From contig NW_027150056.1 in the NCBI RefSeq assembly GCF_031143425.1, positions 62,001-126,000 of the forward strand: DNA of 64,000 nucleotides, given 5' to 3'. Below the pieces are notes generated by a model. That model saw nothing but the letters and a program-made list of their open reading frames with translations. It had not been told where the DNA came from and searched no databases. The DNA is from Pleurodeles waltl. Lineage: Eukaryota; Chordata; Amphibia; Caudata; Salamandridae. The stretch's first letter is position 1, and the number at the start of each line of letters is the position of its first letter. Shown here piece after piece: positions 51,101-63,924 of this stretch. A program made the translations under genes and the position numbers.

Positions 51101-51682
51101 AAAAAATTGGATGTGTCCACGTTGCGCTTTGGGGCGTTTCCTGTCGCGGGCGCTAGGCCTACCCACACAAGTGAGGTATCATTTTTATCGGGAGACTTGG
51201 GGGAACGCTGGGTGGAAGGAAATTTGTGGCTCCTCTCCGATTCCAGAACTTTCTGCACAGAAATGTGAGGAACATGTGTTTCCTTAGCCAAATTTTGAGG
51301 TTTGCAAAGGATTCTGGGTAACAGAACCTGGTCTGAGCCCCACAACTCACCCCATCTTTGATTCCCCTAGGTCTCTAGTTTTCAGAAATGCACAGGTTTG
51401 GTAGGTTTCCCTAGGTGCCGGCTGAGCTAGAGGCCAAAATCTACAGGTAGGCACTTCGCAAAAAACACCTCTGTTTTCTTTCAAAAAATTGGATGTGTCC
51501 ACGTTGCGCTTTGGGGCGTTTCCTGTCGCGGGCGCTAGGCCTACCCACACAAGTGAGGTATCATTTTTATCGGGAGACTTGGGGGAACGCTGGGTGGAAG
51601 GAAATTTGTGGCTCCTCTCAGATTCCAGAACTTTCTGCAACAGAAATGTGAGGAACATGTGTTTTTTTAGCCAAATTTTGAG
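45179..51682. repeat. Domain V, 17-monomer HOR copy 1 (m119-m135)
   Basis: m119-m126 recur 6504 bp to the right, and m127-m133 recur 6884 bp to the right. Rare shared variants include the GGGTGGGAGG change in m119 and m136, GGGGCGCTTCC in m120 and m137, GGCCTTCCCAC in m124 and m141, CATATTCCAAAAC in m125 and m142, and the disturbed GGGAGTCTTCGG segment in m133 and m151. m134 and m135 (50918-51682) close the unit and resemble m117-m118 only in their right parts. m134 has a private GAGCAGGGGGCC variant. Confidence 0.9.
45451..45477 (+). other. Putative G-quadruplex, m119
   Basis: Four G-runs of at least three (GGG, GGGGG, GGG, GGG) are separated by loops of 6, 6 and 1 bases. This satisfies the usual G3+N1-7 consensus. 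Ordinary monomers read GGGTGGAAGG and so have only GG in the fourth run. Here an A-to-G change, GGGTGGGAGG, completes it. Confidence 0.6.
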
Positions 51683-51954
51683 GTTTGCAAAGGATTCTGG
51701 GTAACAGAACCTGGTCCGAGCCCCACAAGTCACCCCATCTTGGATTCCCCTAGGTCTCTAGTTTTCAGAAATGCACAGGTTTGGTAGGTTTCCCTAGGTG
51801 CCGGCTGAGCTGGAGGCCAAAATCTACAGGTAGGCACTACACAAAAAACACCTCTGTTTTCTTTGAAAAATGTGGATGTGTCCACGTTGCGCTTTGGGGC
51901 GTTTCCTGTCGCGGGCGTTAGGCCTACCCACACAAGTGAGGTATCATTTTTATC

Positions 51955-51981
51955 GGGAGACTTGGGGGAACGCTGGGTGGG
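51955..51981 (+). other. Putative G-quadruplex, m136
   Basis: This is the domain V copy of the element at 45451, at the 6504-bp offset, with the same GGGTGGGAGG change and the same loop lengths. It was spread by HOR duplication and is not an independent origin. Confidence 0.6.
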
Positions 51982-54743
51982 AGGAAATTTGTGGCTCCTC
52001 TCAGATTCCAGAACTTTCTGCCACAGAAATATGAGGAACATGTGTTTTTTTAGCCAAATTTTGAAGTTTGCAAAGGATTCTGGGTAACAGAACCTGGTCC
52101 GAGCCCCACAAGTCACCCCATCTTGGATTCCCCTAGGTCTCTAGTTTTCAGAAATGCACAGGTTTGGTAGGTTTCCCTAGGTGCCGGCTGAGCTAGAGGC
52201 CAAAATCTACAGGTAGGCACTACGCAAAAAACACCTCTGTTTTCTTTAAAAAATTTGGATGTGTCCACGTTGCGCTTTGGGGCGCTTCCTGTCGCGGGCG
52301 CTAGGCCTACCCACAAAAGTGAGGTATCATTTTTATCGGGAGACTTGGGGGAACGCTGGGTGGAAGGAAATTTGTGGCTCCTCTCAGATTCCAGAACTTT
52401 CTGCCACAGAAATGTGAGGAACATGTGTTTTTTTAGTCAAAATGTGAGGTTTGCAAAGGATTCTGGGTAACAGAACCTGCTCCAAGTCACACAAGTCACC
52501 CCATCTTGGATTCCCCTAGGTCTCTAGTTTTCAGAAATGCACAAGTTTGGTAGGTTTCCCTAGGTGCCGGCTGAGCTAGAGGCCAAAATCTACAGGTAGG
52601 CACTTTGCAAAAAACACCTCTGTTTTCTTTCAAAAATTTGGATGTGTTCACGTTGCGCTTTGGGGCGTTTCCTGTCACGAGCGCTAGGCCTACCCAAACA
52701 AGTGAGGTATCATTTTTATCAGGATACTTGGGGGAACGCTGGGTGGAAGGAAATTTGTGGCTCCTCTCAGATTCCAGAACTTTCTGCCACAGAAATGTGA
52801 GGAACATGTGTTTTTTTAGCCACATTTTGAGGTTTGCAAAGGATTCTGGGTAACAGAACCTGGTCCGAGCCCCACAAGTCACCCCATCTTGGATTCCCCG
52901 AGGTCTCTAGTTTTCAGAAATGCACAGGTTTGGTAGGTTTCCCTAGGTGCCGGCTGAGCTGGAGGCCAAAATCTACAGGTAGGCACTACACAAAAAACAC
53001 CTCTGTTTTCTTTGAAAAATTTGGATGTGTCCACGTTGCGCTTTGGGGCGTTTCCTGTCGCGGGCGTTAGGCCTACCCACACAAGTGAGGTATCATTTTT
53101 ATCGGGAGACTTGGGGGAACGCTGGGTGGAAGGAAATTTGTGGCTCCTCTCAGATTCCAGAACTTTCTGCCACAGAAATATGAGGAACATGTGTTTTTTT
53201 AGCCAAATTTTGAAGTTTGCAAAGGATTCTGGGTAACAGAACCTGGTCCGAGTCCCACAAGTCACCCCATCTTGGATTCCCCTAGGTCTCTAGTTTTCAG
53301 AAATGCACAGGTTTGGTAGGTTTCCCTAGGTGCCGGCTGAGCTAGAGGCGAAAATCTACAGGTAGGCACTACGCAAAAAACACCTCTGTTTTCTTTAAAA
53401 AATTTGGATGTGTCCACGTTGCGCTTTGGGGCGTTTCCTGTCGCGGGCGCTAGGCCTACCCACAAAAGTGAGGTATCATTTTTATCGGGAGACTTGGGGG
53501 AACGCTGGGTGGAAGGAAATTTGTGGCTCTTCGTAGATTCCAGAACTTTCTGCCACAGAAATGTGAGGAACATGTGTTTTTTTAGCCAAAATTTGAGGTT
53601 TGCAAAGGATTCTGGGTAACAGAACCTGGTCTGAGCCCCACATCTCACCCCATCTTTGATTCCCCTAGGTCTCTAGTTTTCAGAAATGCACAGGTTTGGT
53701 AGGTTTCCCTAGGTGCCGGCTGAGCTAGAGGCCAAAATCTACAGGTAGGCACTACGCTAAAAACACCTCTGATTTCATTCATAAATGTGGATGTGTCCAC
53801 GTTGCGCTTTGGGGCGTTTCCTGTCGCGGGCGCTAGGCCTTCCCACACAAGTGAGGTATCATTTTTATCGGGAGACTTGGGGGAATGCTGGGTGGAAGGA
53901 AATTTGTGGCTCCTCTCAGATTCCAGAACTTTCTGCCACAGAAATGTGAGGAACATGTGTTTTTTTAGCCACATTTTGAGGTTTGCAAACGATTCTGGGT
54001 AACATAACCTGGTCAGAGCCACACAAGTCACCCCATCTTGGATTCCCCTAGGTCTCTAGTTTTCAGAAATGCACAGGTTTGGTAGGTTTCCCTAGGTGCC
54101 GGCTGAGCTAGAGGACAAAATCTACAGGTAGGCACTTCGCAAAAAACACCTCTGTTTTCTTTCAAAAAATTGGATGTGTCCACATTGCGCTTTGGGGCGT
54201 TTCCTGTCGCGGGCGCTAGGCCTACCCACACAAGTGAGGTATCATTTTTATCGGGAGACTTGGGGGAACGCTGGGTGGAAGGAAATTTGTGGCTCCTCTC
54301 ATATTCCAAAACTTTCTGCAACAGAAATGTGAGGAACGTGTTTTTTTAGCCAAATTTTGAGGTTTGCAAAGGATTCTGGGTAACAGAACCTGGTCCGAGC
54401 CCCACAAGTCACCCCATCTTGGATTCCCCTCGGTCTCTAGTTTTCAGAAATGCACAGGTTTGGTAGGTTTCCCTAGGTGCCGGCTGAGCTAGAGGCCAAA
54501 ATCTACAGGTAGGCACTTTGCAAAAAACACCTCTGTTTTCTTAAAAAATTTTGGATGTGTCCACGTTGCGCTTTGGGGCGTTTCCTGTCGCGGGCGCTAG
54601 GCCTACCCACACAAGTGAGGAATCATTTTTATCGGGAGACTTGGGGGAACGCTGGGTGGAAGGAAATTTGTGGCTCCTCTCCGATTCCAGAACTTTCTGC
54701 ACAGAAATGTGAGGAACATGTGTTTCCTTAGCCAAATTTTGAG

Positions 54744-55126
54744 GTTTGCAAAGGATTCTGGGTAACAGAACCTGGTCCGAGCCCCACAACTCACCCCATC
54801 TTTGATTCCCCTAGGTCTCTAGTTTTCAGAAATGCACAGGTTTGGTAGGTTTCCCTAGGTGCCGGCTGAGCTAGAGGCCAAAATCTACAGGTAGGCACTT
54901 TACAAAAAACACCTCTGTTTTCTTTAAAAAAATTGGATGTGTCCACGTTGCGCCTTGGGGAGCTTCCTGTCGCGGGCGCTAGGCCTACCCACACAAGTGA
55001 GGTATCATTTTTATCGGGAGACTTGGGGGAACGCTGGGTGGAAGGAAATTTGTGGCTCCTCTCAGATTCCAGAACTTTCTGCTACAGAAATGTGAGAACC
55101 ATGTGTTTTTTTAGCCAAATGTTGAG
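54744..55126. repeat. Monomer m144, present in one domain V copy and absent from the other
   Basis: It carries GCGCCTTGGGGAGCTTCC in its core, the same form as m14 and m157 in the outer domains. The neighbouring related monomers m131 and m149 read GGGGACCTTCC. It either was lost from copy 1 or was inserted in copy 2. Its older-looking form favours loss from copy 1, but this is inference. Confidence 0.75.
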
Positions 55127-58100
55127 GTTTGCAAAGGATTCTGGGTAACAGAACCTGGTCCGAGCCCCACAAGTCACCCCCTTTGGATTCCCCTAGGTCT
55201 CTAGTTTTCAGAAATGCACAGGTTTGGTAGGTTTCCCTAGGTGCCGGCTGAGCTAGAGGCCAAAATCTACAGGTAGGCACTTTGCAAAAAACACCTCTGT
55301 TTTCTTTAAAAAATGTGGATGTGTCCACGTTGCGCTTTGGGGCGTTTCCTGTCGCGGGCGCTAGGCCTACCCACACAAGTGAGGAATCATTTTTATCGGG
55401 AGACTTGGGGGAACGCTGGGTGGAAGGAAATTTGTGGCTCATCTCAGATTCCAGAACTTTCTGCCACAGAAATGTGAGGACCATGTGTTTTTTTAGCCAA
55501 ATTTTGAGGTTTGCAAAGGATTCTGGGTAACAGAACCTGGTCCGAGCCCCACAAGTCACCCCCTTTAGATTCCCCTAGGTCTCTAGTTTTCAGAAATGCA
55601 CAGGTTTGGCAGGTTTCCTTAGGAGCCGGCTGAGCTAGAGGCCAAAATCTACAGGTAGGCACTTCGCAAAAAACACCTCTGTTTTCTTTCAAAAATTTGG
55701 ATGTGTCCACGTTGCGCTTTGGGGCGTTTCCTGTCGCGGGCGCTAGGCCTACCCACACAAGTGAGGAATCATTTTTATCGGGAGACTTGGGGGAACGCTG
55801 GGTGGAAGGAAATTTGTGGCTCCTCTCCGATTCCAGAACTTTCTGCACAGAAATGTGAGGAACATGTGTTTCCTTAGCCAAATTTTGAGGTTTGCAAAGG
55901 ATTCTGGGTAACAGAACCTGGTCTGAGCCCCACAACTCACCCCATCTTTGATTCCCCTAGGTCTCTAGTTTTCAGAAATGCACAGGTTTGGTAGGTTTCC
56001 CTAGGTGCCGGCTGAGCTAGAGGCCAAAATCTACAGGTAGGCACTGCGCTAAAAACACCTCTGATTTCTTTCATAAATTTGGATGTGTCCACGTTGCGCT
56101 TTGGGGCGTTTCCTGTCGCGGGCGCTAGGCCTACCCACACAAGTGAGGTATCATTTTTATCGGGAGACTTGGGGGAACGCTGGGTGGAAGGAAATTTGTG
56201 GCTCCTCTCAGATTCCAGAACTTTCTGCAACAGAAATGTGAGGAACATGTGTTTTTTTAGCCAAATTTTGAGGTTTGCAAAGGATTCTGGGTAACAGAAC
56301 CTGGTCCGAGCCCCACAAGTCACCCCATCGTGGATGCCCCTAGGTCTCTAGTTTTCAGAAATGCACAGGTTTGGTAGGTTTCCTTAGGTGCCGGCTGAGC
56401 TAGAGGCCGAAATCTACAGGTAGGCACTTCGCAAAAAACACCACTGTTTTCTTTAAAAAAATTGGATGTGTCCACGTTGCGCTTTGGGGCGTTTCCTGTC
56501 GCGGGCGCTAGGCCTACCCACACAAGTGAGGTATCATTTTTATCGGGAGACTTGGGGGAACGCTGGGTGGAAGGAAATTTGTGGCTCCTCTCCGATTCCA
56601 GAACTTTCTGCACAGAAATGTGAGGAACATGTGTTTCCTTAGCCAAATTTTGAGGTTTGCAAAGGATTCTGGGTAACAGAACCTGGTCCGAGCCCCACAA
56701 CTCACCCCATCTTTGATTCCCCTAGGTCTCTAGTTTTCAGAAATGCACAGGTTTGGTAGGTTTCCCTAGGTGCCGGCTGAGCTAGAGGCCAAAATCTACA
56801 GGTAGGCACTTTGCAAAAAACACCTCTGTTTTCTTTAAAAAAATTGGATGTGTCCACGTTGCGCCTTGGGGACCTTCCTGTCGCGGGCGCTAGGCCTACC
56901 CACACAAGTGAGGTATCATTTTTATCGGGAGACTTGGGGGAACGCTGGGTGGAAGGAAATTTGTGGCTCCTCTCAGATTCCAGAACTTTCTGCCACAGAA
57001 ATGTGAGAACCATGTGTTTTTTTAGCCAAATTTTGAGGTTTGCAAAGGATTCTGGGTAACAGAACCTGGTCCGAGCCCCACAAGTCACCCCCTTTGGATT
57101 CCCCTAGGTCTCTAGTTTTCAGAAATGCACAGGTTTGGTAGGTTTCCCTAGGTGCCGGTTGAGCTAGAGGCCAAAATCTACAGGTAGGCACTTTGCAAAA
57201 AACACCTCTGTTTTCTTTAAAAAATTTGGATGTGTCCACGTTGCGCTTTGGGGCGTTTCCTGTCGCGGGCGCTAGGCCTACCCACACAAGTGAGGAATCA
57301 TTTTTATCGGGAGACTTGGGGGAACGCTGGGTGGAAGGAAATTTGTGGCTCCTCTCAGATTCCAGAACTTTCTGCCACAGAAATGTGAGGACCATGTGTT
57401 TTTTTAGCCAAATTTTGAGGTTTGCAAAGGATTCTGGGTAACAGAACCTGGTCCGAGCCCCACAAGTCACCCCCTTTGGATTCCCCTAGGTCTCTAGTTT
57501 TCAGAAATGCACAGGTTTGGCAGGTTTCCTTAGGAGCCGGCTGAGCTAGAGGCCAAAATCTACAGGTAGGCACTTCGCAAAAAACACCTCTGTTTTCTTT
57601 CAAAAATTTGGATGTGTCCACGTTGCGCTTTGGGGCGTTTCCTGTCGCGGGCGCTAGGCCTACCCACACAAGTGAGGTATCATTTTTATCGGGAGTCTTC
57701 GGGGAACGCTGGGTCGAAGGAAATTTGTGGCTCCTCTCAGATTCCAGAACTTTCTGCCACAGAAATGTGAGGAACATGTGTTTTTTTAGCCACATTTTGA
57801 GGTTTGCAAAGGATTCTGGGTAACAGAACCTGGTCCGAGCCCGACAAGTCACCCCATCTTGGATTCCCCTAGGTCTCTAGTTTTCAGAAATGCACAGGTT
57901 TGGTAGGTTTCCCTAGGTGCCGGCTGAGCTAGAGGCCAAAATCTACAGGTAGGCACTTCGCAAAAAACACCTCTGTTTTCTTTCAAAAAATTGGATGTGT
58001 CCACGTTGCGCTTTGGGGAGTTTCCTGTCGCGGGCGCTAGGCCTACCCACACAAGTGAGGTATCATTTTTATCAGGAGACTTGGGGGAATGCTAGGTGGA

Positions 58101-58950
58101 AGGAAATTTGTGGCTCCTCTCAGATTCCAGAACTTTCTGCCACAGAAATTTGAGGAACATGTGTTTTTTTAGCCAAATATTGAGGTTTGCAAAGGATTCT
58201 GGGTAACAGAACCTGGTCCGAGCTCCACAAGTCACCCCATCTTGGATTCCCCTAGGTCTCTAGTTTTCAGAAATGCACAGGTTTGGTAGGTTTCCTTAGG
58301 TGCCGGCTGAGCTAGAGGGCAAAATCTACAGGTAGGCACTTCGCAAAAAACACCTCAGTTTTCTTTCAAAAAATTGGATGTGTCCACGTTGCGCTTTAGG
58401 GCGTTTCCTGTCGCGGGCGCTAGGCCTACCCACACAAGTGAGGTATCATTTTTATCGGGAGACTTGGGGGAACGCTGGGTGGAAGGAAATTTGTGGCTCC
58501 TCTCAGATTCCAGAACTTTCTGCCACAGAAATGTGAGGAACATGTGTTTTTTTTGCCAAATTTTGAGGTTTGCAAAGGATTCTGGGTAACAGAACCTGGT
58601 CCGAGACCCACAAGTCACCCCATCTTGGATTCCCCTAGGTCTCTAGTTTTCAGAAATGCACAGGTTTGGTAGGTTTCCCTAGGTGCCGGCTGAGCTAGAG
58701 GCCAAAATCTACAGGTAGGCACTTCGCAAAAAACACCTCTGTTTTCTTTAAAAAAATTGGATGTGTCCACGTTGCGCTTTGGGGCGTTTCCTGTCGCGGG
58801 AGCTAGGCCTACCCACACAAGTGAGGTATCATTTTTATCGGGAGACTTGGGGGAACGCTGGGTGGAAGGAAATTTGTGGCTCCTCTCAGATTCCAGAACT
58901 TTCTGCCACAGAAATTTGAGGAACATGTGTTTTTTTAGCCAACTTTTGAG

Positions 58951-60098
58951 GTTTGCAAAGGATTCTGGGTAACAGAACCTGGTCCCAGCTCCACAAGTCA
59001 CCCCATCTTGGATTCCCCTAGGTCTCTAGTTTTCAGAAGTGCACAGGTTTGGCAGGTTTCCTTAGGTGCCGGCTGAGCTAGAGGACAAAATCTACAGGTA
59101 GGCACTTTGCAAAATTCACCTCTGTTTTCTTTCAAAAAATTGGATGTGTCCACTTTGCGCTTTGGGGCTTTTCCTGTCGCGGGCGCTAGGCCTACCCACA
59201 CAAGTGAGGTATCATTTTTATCGGGAGACTTGGGGGAACGCTTGGTGGAAGGAAATTTGTGGCTCCTCTCAGATTCCAGAACTTTCTGCAACAGAAATGT
59301 GAGGAACATGTGTTTTTTTAGCCAAATTTTGAGGTTTGCAAAGGATTCTGGGTAACAGAACCTGGTCCGAGCCCCACAAGTCACCCCATCTTGGATTCCC
59401 CTAGGTCTCTAGTTTTCAGAAATGCACAGGTTTGGTAGGTTTCCTTAGGTGCCGGCTGAGCTAGAGGCCGAAATCTACAGGTAGGCACTTCGCAAAAAAC
59501 ACCTCTGTTTTCTTTCAAAAAATTGGATGTGTCCACGCTGCGCTTTGGGGCGTTTCCTGTCGCGGGCGCTAGGCCTACCCACACAAGTGAGGTATCATTT
59601 TTATCGGGAGACTTGGGGGAACGCTGGGTGGAAGGAAATTTGTGGCTCCTCTCAGATTCCAGAACTTTCTGCACAGAAATGTGAGGAACATGTGTTTCCT
59701 TAGCCGAATTTTGAGGTTTGCAAAGGATTCTGAGTAACAGAACCTGGTCCGAGCCCCACAACTCACCCCATCTTTGATTCCCCTAGGTCTCTAGTTTTCA
59801 TAAATGCACAGGTTTGGTAGGTTTCCCTAGGTGCCGGCTGAGCTAGAGGCCAAAATCTACAGGTAGGCACTTTGCAAAAAACACCTCTGTTTTCTTTCAA
59901 AAAATTGGATGTGTCCACGTTGCGCCTTGGTGAGCTTCCTGTCGCAGGCGCTAGGCCTACCCACACAAGTGAGGTATCATTTTTATCGGGAGACTTGGGG
60001 GAACGCTGGGTGGAAGGAAATTTGTGGCTCCTCTCAGATTCCAGAACTTTCTGCCACAGAAATGTGAGGACCATGTGTTTTTTTAGCCAAATTTTGAG
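58951..60098. repeat. Three-monomer block shared with domain I (m155-m157 = m12-m14)
   Basis: This 1148-bp block matches 4211-5358 in order and length at an offset of 54740 bp. Members are the GAAGTGCACAGG monomer with TGCAAC in its hairpin loop, then the TTTCCTTAG 382-bp monomer, then the CCTTGGGGAGCTT (here CCTTGGTGAGCTT) monomer. Finding the same ordered trimer at opposite ends of a 64-kb array supports common ancestry of the two flanks. Confidence 0.82.
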
Positions 60099-62393
60099 GT
60101 TTGCAAAGGATTCTGGGTAACAGAACCTGGTCCGAGCCCCACAAGTCACCCCCTTTGGATTCCCCTAGGTCTCTAGTTTTCAGAAATGCACAGGTTTGGT
60201 AGGTTTCCCTAGGTGCCGGCTGAGCTAGAGGCCAAAATCTACAGGTAGGAACTTGGCAAAAAACACCTCTGTTTTCTTTAAAAAATTTGGATGTGTCCAC
60301 GTTGCGCTTTGGGGCGTTTCCTGTCGCGGGCGCTAGGCCTACCCACACAAGTGAGGAATCATTTTTATCGGGAGACTTGGGGGAACGCTGGGTGGAAGGA
60401 AATTTGTGGCTCCTCTCAGATTCCAGAACTTTCTGCCACAGAAATGTGAGGAACATGTGTTTTTTTTGCCACATTTTGAGGTTTGTATAGGATTCTGGGT
60501 AACAGAATATGGTCCGAGACCCACAAGTCACCCCATCTTGGATTCCCCTAGGTCTCTAGTTTTCAGAAATGCACAGGTTGGTAGGTTTCCCTAGGTGCCG
60601 GCTGAGCTAGAGGCCAAAATCTACAGGTAGGCACTTTGCAAAAAACACCTGTGTTTTCTTTCAAAAATTTGGATGTGTCCACGTTGCGCTTTGGGGCGTT
60701 TCCTGTCGCGGGCGCTAGGCCTACCCACACAAGTGAGGTATCATTTTTATCGGGAGACTTGGGGGAACGCTGGGTGGAAGGAAATTTGTGGCTCCTCTCA
60801 GATTCTAGAACTTTCTGCCACTGAAATGTGAGGAACATGTGTTTTTTTAGCCAAATTTTGAGGTTTGCAAAGGATTCTGGGTAACAGAACCTGGTCTGAG
60901 CCCCACAAGTCACCCCATCTTGGATTCCCCTAGGTCTCTAGTTTTCAGAAATGCACAGGTTTGGTAGGTTTCCCTAGGTGCCGGCTGAGCTAGAGGCCAA
61001 AATCTACAGGTAGGCACTTCACAAAAAACACCTCTGTTTTCTTTAAAAAAATTGGATGTGTCCACGTTGCGCTTTGGGGCGTTTCCTGTCGCGGGCGCTA
61101 GGCCTACCCACACAAGTGAGGTTTCATTTTTATCGGGAGACTTGGGGGAACGCTGGGTGGAAGGAAATTTGTGGCTCCTCTCAGATTCCAGAACTTTCTG
61201 CCACAGAAATGTGAGGAACATGTGTTTTTTTTGCCACATTTTGAGGTTTGCATAGGATTCTGGGTAACAGAACATGGTCCGTGACCCACAAGTCACCCCA
61301 TCTTGGATTCCCCTAGGTCTCTAGTTTTCAGAAATGCACAGGTTTGGTAGGTTTCCCTAGTTGCCGGCTGAGCTAGAGGCCAAAAGCTACAGGTAGGCAC
61401 TTCGCAAAAAACACCTCTGTTTTCTTTCAAAAATTTGGATGTGTCCACGTTGCGCTTTGGGGCGTTTCCTGTCGCGGGCGCTAGGCCTACCCACACAAGT
61501 GAGGAATCATTTTTATCGGGAGACTTGGGGGAACGCTGGGTGGAAGGAAATTTGTGGCTCCTCTCAGATTCCAGAACTTTCTGCCACAGAAATGTGAGGA
61601 ACATGTGTTTTTTTTGCCACATTTTGAGGTTTGCATAGGATTCTGGGTAACAGAATATGGTCCGAGACCCACAAGTCACCCCATCTTGGATTCCCCTAGG
61701 TCTCTAGTTTTCAGAAATGCACAGGTTGGTAGGTTTCCCTAGGTGCCGGCTGAGCTAGAGGCCAAAATCTACAGGTAGGCACTTTGCAAAAAACACCTGT
61801 GTTTTCTTTCAAAAATTTGGATGTGTCCACGTTGCGCTTTGGGGCGTTTCCTGTCGCGGGCGCTAGGCCTACCCACACAAGTGAGGTATCATTTTTATCG
61901 GGAGACTTGGGGGAACGATGGGTCGAAGGAAATTTGTGGCTCCTCTCAGATTCCAGAACTTTCTGCCACAGAAATTTGAGGAACATGTGTTTTTTTAGCC
62001 AAATTTTGAGGTTTGCAAAGGATTCTGGGTAACAGAACCTGGTCCGAGCTCCACAAGTCACCCCATCTTGGATTCCCCTAGGTCTCTAGTTTTCAGAAAT
62101 GGACAGGTTTGGTAGGTTTCCTTAGGTGCCGGCTGAGCTAGAGGCCAAAATCTACAGGTAGGCACTTCGTAAAAAACACCTCTGTTTTCTTTAAAAAAAT
62201 TGGATGTGTCCACGTTGCGCTTTGGGGCGTTTCCTGTCGCGGGCGCTAGGCCTACCCACACAAGTGAGGTATCATTTTTATCGGGAGACTTGGGGGATCG
62301 CTGGGTGGAAGGAAATTTGTGGCTCCTCTCAGATTCCAGAACTTTCTGCCACAGAAATTTGAGGAACATGTGTTTTTTTAGCCAAATTTTGAG
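60099..62393. repeat. Local three-monomer tandem repeat (m158-m160 and m161-m163)
   Basis: m159 and m162 share a one-base deletion (CACAGGTTGG in place of CACAGGTTTGG, near 60577 and 61725), the CACCTGTG hinge and the AGAATATGG entry, at an offset of 1148 bp. m160 and m163 are also alike. This is a small recent duplication of three monomers. Confidence 0.78.
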
Positions 62394-63924
62394 GTTTGCT
62401 AAGGATTCTGGGTAACAGAACCTGGTCCCAGCTCCACAAGTCACCCCATCTTGGATTCCCCTCGGTCTCTAGTTTTCAGAAATGCACAGGTTTGGTAGGT
62501 TTCCCTAGTTGCCGGCTGAGCTAGAGGACAAAATCTACAGGTAGGCACTTTGCAAAAAACAACTCTGTTTTCTTTAAAAAATTTGGATGTGTCCACGTTG
62601 CGCTTTGGGGCGTTTCCTGTCGCGGGCGCTAGGCCTACCCACACAAGTGAGGAATCATTTTTATCGGGAGACTTGGGGGAACGCTGGGTGGAAGGAAATT
62701 TGTGGCTCCTCTCAGATTCCAGAACTTTCTGCCACAGAAATGTGAGGACCATGTGTTTTTTTAGCCAAATTTTGAGGTTTGCAAAGGATTCTGGGTAACA
62801 GAACCTGGTCCGAGCCCCACAAGTCACCCCCTTTGTATTCCCCTAGGTCTCTAGTTTTCAGAAATACACAGGGTTGGTAGGTTTCCCTAGGTGCCGGCTG
62901 AGCTAGAGGCCAAAATCTACAGGTAGGCACTTTGCAAAAAACACCTGTGTTTTCTTTAAAAAATTTGGATGTGTCCACGTTGCGCTTTGGGGCGTTTCCT
63001 GACGCGGGCGCTAGGCCTACCCACACAAGTGAGGTATCATTTTTATCGGGAGACTTGGGGGAACTCTGGGTGGAAGGAAATTTGTGGCTCCTCTCAGATT
63101 CTAGAACTTTCTGCCACAGAAATGTGAGGACCATGTGTTTTTTTAGCCAAATTTTGAGGTTTGCAAAGGATTCTGGGTAACAGAACTTGGTCCGAGCCCC
63201 ACAAGTCACCCCATCTTGGATTCCCCCAGGTCTCTAGTTTTCAGAAATGCACAGGTTTGGTAGGTTTCCCTAGGTGCCGGCTGAGCTAGAGGCCAAAATC
63301 TACAGGTAGGCACTTCGCAAAAAACACCTCAGTTTTCTTTCAAAAAATTGGATGTGTCCACGTTGCGCTTTAGGGCGTTTCCTGTCACGGGCGCTAGGCC
63401 TACCCACACAAGTGAGGTATCATTTTTATCGGGAGACTTGGGGGAACGCTGGGAGGAAGGAAATTTGTGGCTCCTCTCAGATTCCATAACTTTCTGCCAC
63501 AGAAATGTGAGGAACATGTGTTTTTTTTGCCACATTTTGAGGTTTGCATAGGATTCTGGGTAACAGAATATGGTCCGAGACCCACAAGTCACCCCATCTT
63601 GGATTCCCCTAGGTCTCTAGTTTTCAGAAATGCACAGGTTTGGTAGGTTTCCCTAGTTGCCGGCTGAGCTAGAGGCCAAAAGCTACAGGTAGGCACTTCG
63701 CAAAAAACACCTCTGTTTTCTTTCAAAAATTTTGATGTGTCCACGTTGCGCTTTGGGGCGTTTCCTGTCGCGGGCGCTAGGCCTACCCACACAAGTGAGG
63801 TATCATTTTTATCGGGAGACTTGGGGGAACGCTGGGTGGAAGGAAATTTGTGGCTCCTCTCAGATTCCAGAACTTTCTGCCACAGAAATTTGAGGAACAT
63901 GTGTTTTTTTAGCCAAATTTTGAG

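Larger units (their letters stand above)
51683..57801. repeat. Domain V, HOR copy 2 with an extra monomer (m136-m151)
   Basis: Sixteen monomers correspond to m119-m133 with one addition, m144 at 54744-55126. This accounts for the jump in offset from 6504 to 6884 bp. m143 is 381 bp because two bases are lost in the GAACGTGTTTTTTTAG segment of the preceding boundary. The similarity ends with m151, and m152 returns to domain I-like sequence. Confidence 0.9.
57802..63924. repeat. Domain VI: right flank with domain I-like monomers (m152-m167)
   Basis: Markers of domain I return: CACCTCAGTTTTC with TTTAGGGCG (m154, m166), CCCAGCTCC boundaries (entering m155 and m164), ATACACAGGG with CCCCCTTTG (m165), and T8-GCCACATT endings. 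New private variants, GCATAGGATTC and AGAATATGG, mark m159-m163 and m167. No long HOR comparable with domains III or V is visible, only short local repetition. Confidence 0.82.
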
